Of a stretch of 64,000 nucleotides of DNA, positions 43,608 through 54,384 are shown one piece after another. The notes under the pieces were generated by a model. It worked only from the letters and a program-made list of their open reading frames with translations. It was not told the origin of the DNA and ran no database searches. How positions within the stretch are numbered: the first letter of the stretch is position 1; the number at the start of each line of letters is the position of its first letter. The position numbers and the translations under genes are program-made. Source of the DNA: JBHOQS01 sp042408875 (GTDB taxonomy: Bacteria > Chloroflexota > UBA11872 > JBHOQS01); the NCBI GenBank assembly GCA_042408875.1, contig JBHOQS010000018.1:1-64000 (forward strand), given 5' to 3'.

Positions 43608-45302
43608 TCATTGTGCCAGCAGCACGACTGCGGCAACGCCGGCCAGCATCGCGCCGATGATGTAATACCGGCCATGCAGGGCCTGGAGCAGGGCGTGCCA
43701 GCCAAGCACTGCCTGCTCGAGAAGTCGGGCCAGGTCTGGCAGCGGGAGCCCAGCCGGAGACGCTCCCCCTCGTACCTGAGCCCACCGACTACGCAGGTGA
43801 ACGGTCGCCAGCAGCAGCGCGGACGCTCCTGCCATGGCTAGAAGCCCCCACGCGGCCGACCACGCCAGCTCAACCGCGGTAAGACCGGTGAGGTGGACGA
43901 CCACGTCACCCGCCGCGGCCGGCAGGATGTCCTGTATGGCCGTACCGCCGGCCAGGAATACGCCGAACGGGCGCACGAAGATGGCGGCGGACAGTGAGAC
44001 CGCCAGGAGCCCGGCGCGCGGCTGATGGATCAGCCGCCTGACGTTAAAACGAGCAGTCCTGCGGCTCGCCACGAGTCCGTGGCCGAGCAGCACGGCCGGC
44101 ACGCCGAACCCTAAGGCACCGAGCAGGAGCACCAGCGCAGCCAGCCATGGTCCGTCGCCCGCGGCCCAGTACGCTAGGCAGCGGGCGGCAAGCGCCGCGG
44201 GAAGGTAGGCTACCGGCAGGCCAGGCAGCACGGATGCTCGGTGATCGGCCAGCGTCCGCTCGCCCAGCAGGATCGCTCCGGCGAGCAAGGCTAGCGCAGC
44301 GCCGGGCCAGCCGCGTTCGCCAGCACCGACACCGACCAGTGCTACCCCGAAGAGGTCGCCGGCCATGGCCCGCCACAGCAGCTGACCCCGGACCTCCTCG
44401 CCGAGATGCACATACGCGGCGACCAGCCGGAGGGCGGCCCAGGCCGAAATCCCCAAGCCCAGCAGGACGAGAAGAGACGCTGGCTGCTCCGGCCCACCGG
44501 CCAGGCCGTCTACCCGCCAGAGCAGGATCCACCCTCCGGCGATGGCGGGCACCAATAGAGGTACACAGGCTGTGAGCGGCTGCTCGGTCGCTGCCAGCAG
44601 ACGCAGCGGGAGGCTGAGCGCCAGCATCGCTGCTGCCAGCAGATAGACGGCTGTGGTGGCAGGAAGGCCGGCTGGGACAATGGCCACGGCAAGGGACGAG
44701 CCATTCATCTGCGCCAGCCGCACCGTGGCCACGAGCAATGCTGCACCGGCCAGGAGCAGCATGAGCTGGGTGGGCTCTGGCCCCACGACGGACCCTGTGC
44801 GCCTCCTGGGCCTCGTCAGGCCAGCCAGCACACGGGTGTGGAGCCAGACGCTCGAGGCGGCGAAGATTCCTGCCAGCCAGGCGAGCTGGAGCACATCCGG
44901 GGCCGCGGCCAGCAGGACGGCCAGCCCGCCGGCAAGCAAGGGACCGGCGTACACCGAGGCCGGGGCAGCCGGCCTCGGTGTCGTGGCGAGCAGCACTGTC
45001 GCCAGGGCCGTTGCCGCAGCTGCGCCCAACGCCAGCAGCGCGTTCAGCAGTCCGGCCTCGATGCCCGCCGAGACAGGCATGCCGGGCCACGGTGCCCAGT
45101 CGAATGTCCAGCGTGCAACGCCATGCGTGGCTACAAGCCGGACTACCGCACCTGCCAGCACGACCGCAAGCAAGCTCGCTGCGGCTACACCGGCTTCCAG
45201 CAGCCTGCGCCGACGCTGGTCGAGGACAGCGGCGCCTGCCCAGCAGAGCGCTGCCATAGCGAAGAACAGCAGCGCCACTGCCGCTTCAAGCAGGGCTACC
45301 AT
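43608..45302 (-). CDS. Divergent NuoL/M (Mrp-A-like) membrane subunit
   Basis: A 564-residue protein with about 15 hydrophobic segments. AAAMLALSLPLRLLAATEQP (223-242) and ACVPLLVPAIAGGWILLWR (245-263) align with the NuoL region GaagKSAQFPLHtWLPDAM and SALIHAATMVAAGVYLLLR. The conserved Lys is replaced by Leu, the PLH His by Arg234, and the TM5 Glu (WE) by Leu in AWLAGIFAA. ATG 45302 overlaps the upstream stop by 7 bases and follows GGAG. It is the first of the three membrane subunits in the operon. Confidence 0.65.
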   Translation of the reverse strand: MVALLEAAVALLFFAMAALCWAGAAVLDQRRRRLLEAGVAAASLLAVVLAGAVVRLVATHGVARWTFDWAPWPGMPVSAGIEAGLLNALLALGAAAATALATVLLATTPRPAAPASVYAGPLLAGGLAVLLAAAPDVLQLAWLAGIFAASSVWLHTRVLAGLTRPRRRTGSVVGPEPTQLMLLLAGAALLVATVRLAQMNGSSLAVAIVPAGLPATTAVYLLAAAMLALSLPLRLLAATEQPLTACVPLLVPAIAGGWILLWRVDGLAGGPEQPASLLVLLGLGISAWAALRLVAAYVHLGEEVRGQLLWRAMAGDLFGVALVGVGAGERGWPGAALALLAGAILLGERTLADHRASVLPGLPVAYLPAALAARCLAYWAAGDGPWLAALVLLLGALGFGVPAVLLGHGLVASRRTARFNVRRLIHQPRAGLLAVSLSAAIFVRPFGVFLAGGTAIQDILPAAAGDVVVHLTGLTAVELAWSAAWGLLAMAGASALLLATVHLRSRWAQVRGGASPAGLPLPDLARLLEQAVLGWHALLQALHGRYYIIGAMLAGVAAVVLLAQ

Positions 45303-46726
45303 CCGTACCGCTCCGGTCCCCACGGCCGGCGCACCAGCTCCTGTTTGGCAAGCACCAGTGTCCGTGAGGGCAGGTCCTCGTACAGGATGACGCCGGGGCC
45401 GACGCAGCTATACGGCCCGATCTTGCAGCCGGGCATGATGATGGCGTTCACCCCGGTGCGACAGAATTCGCCGATATAGGTCGCGTTGGCGCCGAAGGGC
45501 GGCACCTCCGGCCGGCCCTTGATACGATGCACCGTCGCCGCGTCGTCGAAACGGAGGGTCCCGCACACCGTGGCAGCGCCGATATCGGTGGCGGTGCCAA
45601 CCACGCCGGCGATCTCGCAGTAGTGATACAGGTACGCCCGGTCCATCAGCACGCCGCTCATCTCAGCGCCGTGGCCGACGATACAGTGATGGCCGATGCT
45701 AGTATGGCCGGCGATCTCGCAGTAGTTGCGGATGATCGTGTGGTCACCGACGGCGACGTTGGGGCCGAGCACGGCGCCGTTGGTGATCGTGCTATGGTCG
45801 CCCAGCCAGACGGTGCCGTGCACCACGCAACGCGGCCCGATAACGCTCCCCTTGCCGGCGACGACGCGACCGTGGATCTCTGCGCTCTCGGCGATGCGCG
45901 CTGTAGGATCGATACTATCGCCCTCCAACTTGCGCGCAGCATAATCCAGGAAGCGCCGGTTTGCCTCCAGCAGGTGCCAGGGCTTGTCCAAATCGATGAA
46001 GAGCTCGGCCGCCGGGACGGCCAGCACTTCCAGCGACTCGTCGAGCATGAGCTGCAGCGACGCTGCCAGCTCCGCCTCTAGCGGTGGCATCCCGCCCACG
46101 GGGACGCTCTCCAGCACGCCAGGATTGCGCTCGATATACGACACGGCGCGCCGACTGAAGGCATAGATGCCACACAGGCGGTAGTGGCCGCTGCGCGGGT
46201 GGCCAATCACGCGCACCAGTGCGCCGCCGCTGGCCTCGGCGCAGATCCAGTCGCGCGGCTCCTCTCCGCCGAGCCCGGCGAGCAAGGCCGCGCCAGGAAC
46301 ATCCTCGGCGGCATACGCCCGCGCCAGCGCCTGGAGGTTCTCCGGCGCGACCACCGTATCGCCGGCTGCGACCAGGAAGTGATCACTCTCCACCAGCGGG
46401 AGGGCATGGAGGAGCGCATCAGCGGTGCCCCGCGGCGCCGGCTGGGTGACGAACGTGACCTCCGGCAGGCCACCCAGTGCCTGGCGAATGCGCCCGCCAG
46501 CCGGGCCGACCACGACGATGAAGCGGGTGCATCCGGCGTAACGCAGCGCATCGACCAGCCGGCGCACAGCCGGCACGTTGGCGATCGGCAGGCTCGCCTT
46601 CGGCCGCGTCTCGCTGTACGGCCACATGCGGCTGCCGGACCCTGCTGCCAGGATCACCGCCGTCTCCAGCCGGCGGCTGCCCCCGGCGGGTTCCGCCAGC
46701 GCTGCTGTGTCCACTGCCGCTTCCAT
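45296..46726 (-). CDS. Bifunctional GlmU-like sugar-1-phosphate nucleotidyltransferase
   Basis: A 476-residue protein. The N-terminal Rossmann-like domain has AVILAAGSGSRMWPYSETRP, KASLPIANVP and VAAGDTV, as in NDP-sugar pyrophosphorylases. The C-terminal half (about 275-450) is a left-handed beta helix of hexapeptide repeats (VIGPRCVVHGTVWLGDHSTI) with GHTSIGHHCIVGHG, the acetyltransferase or structural domain. It resembles the archaeal ST0452 type more than E. coli GlmU. ATG 46726 lies only 24 bases after an extended -10. It heads the membrane-subunit operon. Confidence 0.88.
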   Translation of the reverse strand: MEAAVDTAALAEPAGGSRRLETAVILAAGSGSRMWPYSETRPKASLPIANVPAVRRLVDALRYAGCTRFIVVVGPAGGRIRQALGGLPEVTFVTQPAPRGTADALLHALPLVESDHFLVAAGDTVVAPENLQALARAYAAEDVPGAALLAGLGGEEPRDWICAEASGGALVRVIGHPRSGHYRLCGIYAFSRRAVSYIERNPGVLESVPVGGMPPLEAELAASLQLMLDESLEVLAVPAAELFIDLDKPWHLLEANRRFLDYAARKLEGDSIDPTARIAESAEIHGRVVAGKGSVIGPRCVVHGTVWLGDHSTITNGAVLGPNVAVGDHTIIRNYCEIAGHTSIGHHCIVGHGAEMSGVLMDRAYLYHYCEIAGVVGTATDIGAATVCGTLRFDDAATVHRIKGRPEVPPFGANATYIGEFCRTGVNAIIMPGCKIGPYSCVGPGVILYEDLPSRTLVLAKQELVRRPWGPERYGW

Positions 46727-46749
46727 CCCTCCGGGCTCTGATCAGGCGG

Positions 46750-46758
46750 ATTATACCA
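46750..46758 (-). promoter_or_regulatory. Extended -10 of the GlmU-like/membrane-subunit operon
   Basis: The minus strand reads TGGTATAAT: TGn plus perfect TATAAT. The ATG at 46726 would give a leader of under 20 bases, with GGAGGG unusually close to the start codon. Confidence 0.5.
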
Positions 46759-46923
46759 TGCCCTTTCGCTTGTCCCGCCTGGGGGTCTATGGTAGATTGA
46801 CAATAAGCCATCCGACAGCATCACCGCGCGGCCACCTGGGGCGTATCCTGCCTGCCTTCTCCGGCGCGATTACCGGTCGGTTCTGTTCTGTGCAACAGTA
46901 CGCTCACAGGGCGTAAGTCGGGG

Positions 46924-48393
46924 GTGCGCGTACTGCGCATGAGTGGATACATCCTGCACACGAACGACCAGCACGGGCGCCTCGGCACCTTTCCGCAGAT
47001 CGCCGCGCTCATCCAGCAGTACCGCGCTGCCTACCCGGACACCCTGCTCGTCGATACTGGTGACCTGGGGCTGGCGCGCTACTACTGGCCGCTCATCGTC
47101 TCGGTGCTCCAACACATCCGCTACGATGCCATCGTGCCGGGGAACCTGGAGACACAGCTCGCGGACTCTGCGTCTGCGGCCGATCGCTTGGTCGAAGTCG
47201 GTGCGCCACTGCTAGCGGCGAACCTCCAGGACTGGTGGGCGCCGTCTCAGCCTGTGCTGGTGGCAGCCTGTGGCGATCTCACTGTGGGCCTGCTGGGGCT
47301 GACCACCCCCGTGCCCTATCCGCCTGGCCATCCCCTCGCGCCGGCCGAGCGCCCACCCGGCACACCGGTGATCACCGATCCGATCGAGGCGGCGCGCACA
47401 TGGGTGCCGCGTGTACGGCAGATGGCTGATGCCGTGGTGGTCCTGTCCCATCTGGGGCTGGCCGGTGACCTCCCCCTGGCGCGAGCCGTTCCGGACATTG
47501 ACCTCATCATCGGCGGGCACAGCCATCATCGCTTGGCCAGCCCCATCCGCATCGGGCGCACTAGCATCGTGCAGGCCGGGCTGAACAACATGGCTTTAGG
47601 CTGCTCGTCCCTGCGGCGTGAGGACGGCGGCATTGCCGTCGAGTATCGCCTCGTACCGGTAACCCTGGGCACGCCCCGCGATGTTGCTGTGGACGAATTG
47701 GTGACGCACTACCTCGAGCGATGCTATCCAGAGAAGCTCGAGGTCATCGCGCACACGGAGGGATTCTCCGGCGACCATGCCCTTGAGAACGGCTTCAGCA
47801 ATCTCGTGACCGATATCCTTCGCCACGCAGCAGGAGCCGACGTCTTTTTGACCAAAGCCAGCTTCATCGTGCCGCCGATCGAGCCCGGTCCGCTGCGGCT
47901 GTGGGATCTGGAGATGCATGTCTTCCTGGCGACTGCCTCAGTTGTGGTGATGGAGCTAAGCGGACAGGAGCTGCTGGCGGCACTGGAGCATGGCGCCACC
48001 GATCCTGTGTTCACGTTCCTGCCTCCAGAGACCCGCACTGAGGATGCTCGTCTGATCGAAGAGGCAGAGGTGCGACCGGCGACGAACTTCCTGTACCAGT
48101 CAGGTATGCGGCTCGTCATCGACTATACGCGGCCGTGGGGGGAGCGGGTCGTCCTGGCGCGCCTGGGGCGGGGCAGGCTGCGCCCGGAACGTACGTATAC
48201 TGTCGCCATGGACAGCTTCCTGGCGCAGGGATACTCTGGATTTCAATGGTTCGTACAGGGACGGAACCGGCGCGAGGCCGGGAAGGTCATGGACCTGCTG
48301 GTCACGGAGCTCCGCCGGCGCGCCCGGGCCGGCCTGCTGCGCGGCCGGCTCGACGGCCGGCTCCATGTGCGGGGCCTGCGCTTCGCTGCCTGA
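46924..48393 (+). CDS. 5'-nucleotidase/2',3'-cyclic phosphodiesterase-like protein
   Basis: A 489-residue UshA-type protein. The metallophosphatase domain (about 1-240) has ILHTNDQHG, VDTGD and IIGGHSHHR, but the GNHE motif reads GNLE (in IVPGNLETQ), so the catalytic His is absent. The C-terminal 5'-nucleotidase domain (about 270-460) has ENGFSNLVTDILR and FLAQGYSGF. There is no signal peptide, unlike periplasmic UshA. The start GTG 46924 is uncertain; ATG 46939 is an alternative. Activity may be reduced or changed. Confidence 0.8.
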   Translation: MRVLRMSGYILHTNDQHGRLGTFPQIAALIQQYRAAYPDTLLVDTGDLGLARYYWPLIVSVLQHIRYDAIVPGNLETQLADSASAADRLVEVGAPLLAANLQDWWAPSQPVLVAACGDLTVGLLGLTTPVPYPPGHPLAPAERPPGTPVITDPIEAARTWVPRVRQMADAVVVLSHLGLAGDLPLARAVPDIDLIIGGHSHHRLASPIRIGRTSIVQAGLNNMALGCSSLRREDGGIAVEYRLVPVTLGTPRDVAVDELVTHYLERCYPEKLEVIAHTEGFSGDHALENGFSNLVTDILRHAAGADVFLTKASFIVPPIEPGPLRLWDLEMHVFLATASVVVMELSGQELLAALEHGATDPVFTFLPPETRTEDARLIEEAEVRPATNFLYQSGMRLVIDYTRPWGERVVLARLGRGRLRPERTYTVAMDSFLAQGYSGFQWFVQGRNRREAGKVMDLLVTELRRRARAGLLRGRLDGRLHVRGLRFAA

Positions 48394-48732
48394 GCGAGGC
48401 CGGGTGCGGCGCACACCTCCCGAGAAACCTGCTACACTTGAGCCTGTTGAACGAGCTGGCTGAAGTAGCCTGGAGCAAACAAGACATCGCTGTGCCTGCC
48501 TGCCGCCAAGCACACCCTGCCGGGGCTCCTGTGCCTGTCCCCTGTTCTGCGTACATCCGCCAGCAGCGCGCCGGTGTATCGGGTTGCGGACCCAGCGTTG
48601 CGCTGGCTCCGCCAGCAGACTGAACAGGAAACCAACAGCGTACCAGAGCTGCCAGAAGATCAGCGCAAACGACTGCTCTTAGTTAATTAGTTAAGAGTTA
48701 GTTAATTAGCTTAAGAGGAACATGAGGGACAT
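48394..48732. other. Intergenic region with duplicated AT-rich MATE leader
   Basis: High-GC DNA without a gene up to about 48670. Then a 39-base tandem near-duplication (48679-48697 and 48698-48717) precedes the MATE ribosome-binding site. Confidence 0.55.
48679..48717 (+). repeat. Tandem 19/20-base duplication in MATE leader
   Basis: TTAGTTAATTAGTTAAGAG (48679-48697) is followed at once by TTAGTTAATTAGCTTAAGAG (48698-48717), differing by one inserted C. Each copy ends in a Shine-Dalgarno-like AAGAG. Confidence 0.85.
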
Positions 48733-50238
48733 ATGGATACTGTCCCGGATACAGAGCTGGAAGCGAACGACCTCCTGCGCCCGGATGGGGCAGCGCGCGC
48801 TGCGCCTGACTCCCATCCCACTGATGATCCCGATGGCGCGTCACAGCCTGGCATAGCGACTGCCGTGCACGATGCCGCGCCAGTGCGCGAAGACCTGCCG
48901 CGTGCGCCGGGTGAGATCCGGCGCATGGTCGTCCGCCTGGCCTGGCCGGTCATCCTGGAGAACCTGCTCCAGACAATGATCGGCGTGGTCGATATGCTGA
49001 TGGTCTCCCGCCTGGGCCGGGAGGCGATTGCTGGCGTCGGTGTGGCAAACCAGATCCTGTTCGTGGTCTTCGCCGGCGTCGGTGCGCTAGCAATGGGGAC
49101 CACCGTCATGGTGGCACGGTTCACCGGCGCGCGACAGCCCGAAATGGCGAGCCGTGCGCTCCAGCAATCGATCTTCCTCTGTGTCCTGCTCGCAGGGATG
49201 CTGACTATTGCTGGCAGCGCCGGCTCATACTTGATGGTGCAGGTCCTGGGTCCGGAGCCTGAGGTGGTGCGGCTCGGCGGGGACTACCTGCGCGTGGTGT
49301 TCCTGTTCTCCTTCTTCCTGGTGGCGATGTTCGTGCTGGGCGCTGCATTACGTGGCGCCGGGGACAGCAAGACCCCCATGCTCGTCACGGCGCTCAGCAA
49401 CGTGATCAACGCGGCCGTGGCCTACGCGCTCATCTTCGGTGTGGCGGGCCTGCCGGCCCTGGGCGTGATCGGCTCAGCGTGGGGCGCGGTGTGCGCCAGG
49501 GTCGCGGGCACCCTGCTTTTGCTCCTGGTGCTGCTGCGTGGCCGCGCCGGGCTGTATCTCCCGCTGCGTCCGACTGGCTGGACGGTTGATCCTTCCCTGG
49601 CGCGACGGATCCTGGCGGTGGGCATCCCATCGATGATCGAACAACTCTCACGCTCTGGCGGCATGCTCGTCTACAGCACTGTAGTGATCTCGCTGGGCAC
49701 GATGGTTTTCGCCACGCAGCGCATCACCTTCAACGTCCTCGGAGTGGCGTTCATGCCCGGCTTTGGCTTTGGGATGGCCGCCACCGCCCTTACTGGACAG
49801 AGCCTGGGTGCGCGGCGCCCGGAGCAGGCGCGCCTGGCCACGTGGTTCGCCATGCGCTCCTGCATCATCTGGATGAGCCTAGCGGCGCTGGTGTTCTTCT
49901 TTTTGGGCGAGCAGATCATGCGCCTGTTTACGAACGACGCGGAGATCGTGGAGCTCGGCGCGCTCTGTCTAAAGATCGTGGCCTTCGGACAGCCGCTGCA
50001 AGCGATTTCTATGGTGACCGCCGGCGGCCTGCGCGGGGCCGGGGACACGCGCTATCCTATGCTGGTCACGTCGGCCTCGATGTGGCTGGTGCGAATCCCG
50101 GTCGCCTACGTACTGGCCGTGCGCGCCGGGCTGGGTCTGCCGGGGGCATTCTACTCGTTCCTCTTCGGCTCGCTGCTGGAAGCGAGCCTCAACTTCCTGC
50201 GCTTTCGCGCCGGGAAGTGGCAGCGCATAGAGGTCTAG
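48733..50238 (+). CDS. MATE-family efflux transporter
   Basis: A 501-residue membrane protein with 12 helices in two MatE repeats: LAWPVILENLLQTMIGVVDM opens the first and ILAVGIPSMIEQLSRSG the second. ALRGAGDSKTPM and GLRGAGDTRYPML are the paired family motifs. It exports organic cations or drugs with Na+ or H+. The first 60 residues are an acidic disordered extension, longer than usual. ATG 48733 follows GAGGGACAT; ATG 48722 is out of frame. Confidence 0.93.
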   Translation: MDTVPDTELEANDLLRPDGAARAAPDSHPTDDPDGASQPGIATAVHDAAPVREDLPRAPGEIRRMVVRLAWPVILENLLQTMIGVVDMLMVSRLGREAIAGVGVANQILFVVFAGVGALAMGTTVMVARFTGARQPEMASRALQQSIFLCVLLAGMLTIAGSAGSYLMVQVLGPEPEVVRLGGDYLRVVFLFSFFLVAMFVLGAALRGAGDSKTPMLVTALSNVINAAVAYALIFGVAGLPALGVIGSAWGAVCARVAGTLLLLLVLLRGRAGLYLPLRPTGWTVDPSLARRILAVGIPSMIEQLSRSGGMLVYSTVVISLGTMVFATQRITFNVLGVAFMPGFGFGMAATALTGQSLGARRPEQARLATWFAMRSCIIWMSLAALVFFFLGEQIMRLFTNDAEIVELGALCLKIVAFGQPLQAISMVTAGGLRGAGDTRYPMLVTSASMWLVRIPVAYVLAVRAGLGLPGAFYSFLFGSLLEASLNFLRFRAGKWQRIEV

Positions 50239-50322
50239 GACTGTTCCAGCGAGCGCGAGCCAGCGTTGAGTACGGTGAAGTACTAAGAGTGCTCATGGCG
50301 TACCACAGGAGGATGCGGGCGT

Positions 50323-51309
50323 ATGTCTGAGCGTCGTGTGCGCCTCGCCCTGATTGGCGCAGGTACTATGGCAAATAGCGTGCACTACCCCTCGCTGGCA
50401 GAGTTCGAGGACGTGGAGCTGGCAGCGATCTGCGATCTGATCGAAGAGAAGGCGCGGGCCACCGCAGCGCGCTTTGGCATCCCGCGGGTGTACACCGATT
50501 ACCGGCGTATGATCGACGAGGTGGAGCCGGAGGCCGTGTATGTGCTCATGCCGCCGCAGCACTTGTTCGAGCCGGTCGCGCACTGCCTGCGGCTGGGACG
50601 GCACGTCTTCATCGAAAAGCCGCCTGCCGTGACGACGTTCCAGACGAAGGCCTTGGCGTATTATGCCGAGGAGCACCGCTGCCTCACGATGGTGGGCTTC
50701 CAGCGCCGCCACATTCCGGCGCTCACGGCATTGAAGCAGCGAGTGGAGGCCCGGGGGCCGATCCAGCAGGCTGCCGTGAGCTTCCTGAAGTCCACGCGCG
50801 ATCTCCATCAGCCGGCCTTCGTGTACGGTGGTGTCATCGACCAGCTCACGGTGGATGGCATCCACGCCGTTGATAACCTGCGCTTTCTCTGTGGCGGTGA
50901 GGTGGTCGATGTGGCCAGCGACATCCGCACGCGCTACGTGCCGGGGCCGTTTCCCAACGCGTTCACTGCCCTGATCACCTTCAGTACCGGCGCGGTGGGA
51001 ATCTTACAGTCAAACTACACTACCGGGCGGCGCATCTTCCGCGCTGAGTTCCACGGGCAGAACATTACTGCGTACGTGGACGCCGACCGCGAGGCGTACA
51101 TCGTGGCCGACGACGGTGAGCCGGAGCGCTACGATCCGCGCGACTTCTTCCCCCACCGCGAGCGGCACCACTATCTGGGCTTCTATCATGAGAACCGCCA
51201 CTTCATCGACTGCATTAAGGAGGGACGGCAGCCGACCAGCAACTTCACCGACGCGGTCAAAACGATGGAGCTAGTCGACCGCATCTACCAGGCGCGGCTG
51301 AAGACATAG
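50323..51309 (+). CDS. Gfo/Idh/MocA-family oxidoreductase
   Basis: A 328-residue dehydrogenase. RLALIGAGTMANSVHYPSL is the Rossmann motif, IEKPPAVTTFQTKAL carries the EKP Lys, and DQLTVDGIHAVDNLRFL is the substrate-domain signature. HHYLGFYHENRHFIDCIKEG near the C-terminus is typical of the group. The substrate is unknown. ATG 50323 follows an AGGAGG site. It follows the MATE gene after 84 bases on the same strand. Confidence 0.9.
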   Translation: MSERRVRLALIGAGTMANSVHYPSLAEFEDVELAAICDLIEEKARATAARFGIPRVYTDYRRMIDEVEPEAVYVLMPPQHLFEPVAHCLRLGRHVFIEKPPAVTTFQTKALAYYAEEHRCLTMVGFQRRHIPALTALKQRVEARGPIQQAAVSFLKSTRDLHQPAFVYGGVIDQLTVDGIHAVDNLRFLCGGEVVDVASDIRTRYVPGPFPNAFTALITFSTGAVGILQSNYTTGRRIFRAEFHGQNITAYVDADREAYIVADDGEPERYDPRDFFPHRERHHYLGFYHENRHFIDCIKEGRQPTSNFTDAVKTMELVDRIYQARLKT

Positions 51310-51390
51310 CCGGTTGTTCCGCGGCCGAGAGCCGAGCCGGCCGGGGCGCTCGCCGGCGGGGCAGCGTGGAGCAAGACCGGAGGGTACAGG

Positions 51391-52719
51391 GTGACTGGAA
51401 GCTCGCGCATCACGATAGTCCGCACGGCGGCACGCGGCATCGCGTGCGAGTTAGAGTCGATCGCACCGGCCGTCCTGGCAGTGCTGGTGGCCGGGGGGCT
51501 GCTCCTGCGGCTGGGCATCGCCCTGGCCATGGGCGATGCGCCGCCGCGCGATGATGCCATCGACTACGAGCTGCTGGCACGCAACCTGGCGGCAGGCTAC
51601 GGCTTCTCGCTCCGGCCGCCCGAGCCGTCGGTGTTCCGTCCGCCGCTGGCCCCGACGTTCCTGGCCGCAGTGTACGTGCTGGTCGGGCCGCAGCTCCTGG
51701 CCGCCAGGTTGGCTCAGGCGGTGCTGTCTGCTGCGACCATTCCTCTGACCTACGCCCTCGCGCGGGCCTTCGCGCCCCGGCGCGGCGCGCTGCTGGCTGC
51801 CGCGCTGGTGGCGCTCTCCCCCGCCCTGGCTGCCCATGCCTCGCTGTTCCAGACCGAAACGCTTTTCAGCGTGCTCACCGCGGCCGCAGTACTTGCGCTG
51901 CTGCGTGGGTACGCCGCGGCGCGCTCTGGCCGCGGGCTGGCCTGGACGTGGGCTGCGCTGTGTGGGGCCTTGCTAGGGCTAGCCAACCTAGCCCGGCCGA
52001 CGCTGCTGGCTCTGCCGCTGCTGCTGCCACCTGCCTGGGCGTTGCTGGAGATGCAGCGGCGCCGCGGCGTCGCGCTGGGCTGCGTGGCCGCGCTGAGCGC
52101 CGTCATAGTCATCGCTCCCTGGACGCTGCGGAACTACGCGGTCTCCGGAGCGTTTGTGCCGGTGGCGCTGAACCGCCTGGGCATGACCGTGTGGGCCGGC
52201 AGCTATGCGCCGTGGCGTAACCAGTGGAAGAGCGACGCTGACCGCCCGGCGCACCTGCAACAGGTCGATGTCGATACGGTCGAGGGTGACCGGGTCATGC
52301 TCCGGGAGGCGCTGGAGAACATCCGCTGGCAGCCGGATGCGTATCTGGCGCAATGGCCTCTGCGCTTCTTCACCCTGGTGCGCACGGATACGTCGTACTG
52401 GCCCTTTGGCGAGTTGGCAGGCCCGGGCCGCTGGTGGAAGGTGCCCCTGAAGGCGGCGCTTCATGGCGTACACCTGCTGACCCTGGGGCTGGGTCTCTTC
52501 GGTGCCGTCCGCCTCTGGCGAGCTGGCGGGCCGACCCGGCGTATGGCCGGGTGGGTCGCGCTCGTGCTAGGACAGTACCTTTTCTTAAACAGCCTGCCAC
52601 ACACGGAGCCACGCTTCCTCGTTCCGATGCTCCCCCTCATCGCTGCTCTGGCTGCCGGAGTGCTGCCCGAGCAAACAACAGTCGTGCCAACGGTTGACGC
52701 ACCTGGGGCAGGAAGCTAG
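51391..52719 (+). CDS. GT39/ArnT-like glycosyltransferase (PMT_2 family)
   Basis: A 442-residue GT-C membrane protein with about nine helices. The first external loop has DDAIDYELLARNLAAGYGF and SVFRPPLAPTFLA, the acidic residue plus Pro-rich motif of dolichyl/undecaprenyl-phosphate sugar transferases. ETLFSVLTAAAVLAL and NLARPTLLALP follow the family pattern. It probably adds a sugar to a lipid or envelope component. GTG 51391 follows GGAGGGTACAGG. Confidence 0.85.
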   Translation: MTGSSRITIVRTAARGIACELESIAPAVLAVLVAGGLLLRLGIALAMGDAPPRDDAIDYELLARNLAAGYGFSLRPPEPSVFRPPLAPTFLAAVYVLVGPQLLAARLAQAVLSAATIPLTYALARAFAPRRGALLAAALVALSPALAAHASLFQTETLFSVLTAAAVLALLRGYAAARSGRGLAWTWAALCGALLGLANLARPTLLALPLLLPPAWALLEMQRRRGVALGCVAALSAVIVIAPWTLRNYAVSGAFVPVALNRLGMTVWAGSYAPWRNQWKSDADRPAHLQQVDVDTVEGDRVMLREALENIRWQPDAYLAQWPLRFFTLVRTDTSYWPFGELAGPGRWWKVPLKAALHGVHLLTLGLGLFGAVRLWRAGGPTRRMAGWVALVLGQYLFLNSLPHTEPRFLVPMLPLIAALAAGVLPEQTTVVPTVDAPGAGS

Positions 52720-52883
52720 AATCCGAGTGCCGCCACCGCGCCGTGATGGCAATTATGTAAAGCAATGAAGGTGGCGTGGCCGCGCTCGCCAGCGCGTGTG
52801 CTCCGCCACAGTCGCAGCCCTCGCCATGTCGGCCCCCTGGACGTATGTCAGAACGACGCCGGTACTACGTAGGAGACAAGGCA

Positions 52884-54272
<1,389 letters not shown>

Positions 54273-54384
54273 GCCCGGGCCCCATCTCTTACCGTGGCAC
54301 GGAAGTTGCTCATAGGATGCCACAGGCAGGCACGGAACTGGTTCGGCGTGCCCGGCTGGGAGTTCGACACCCTCGAAGGCAACG

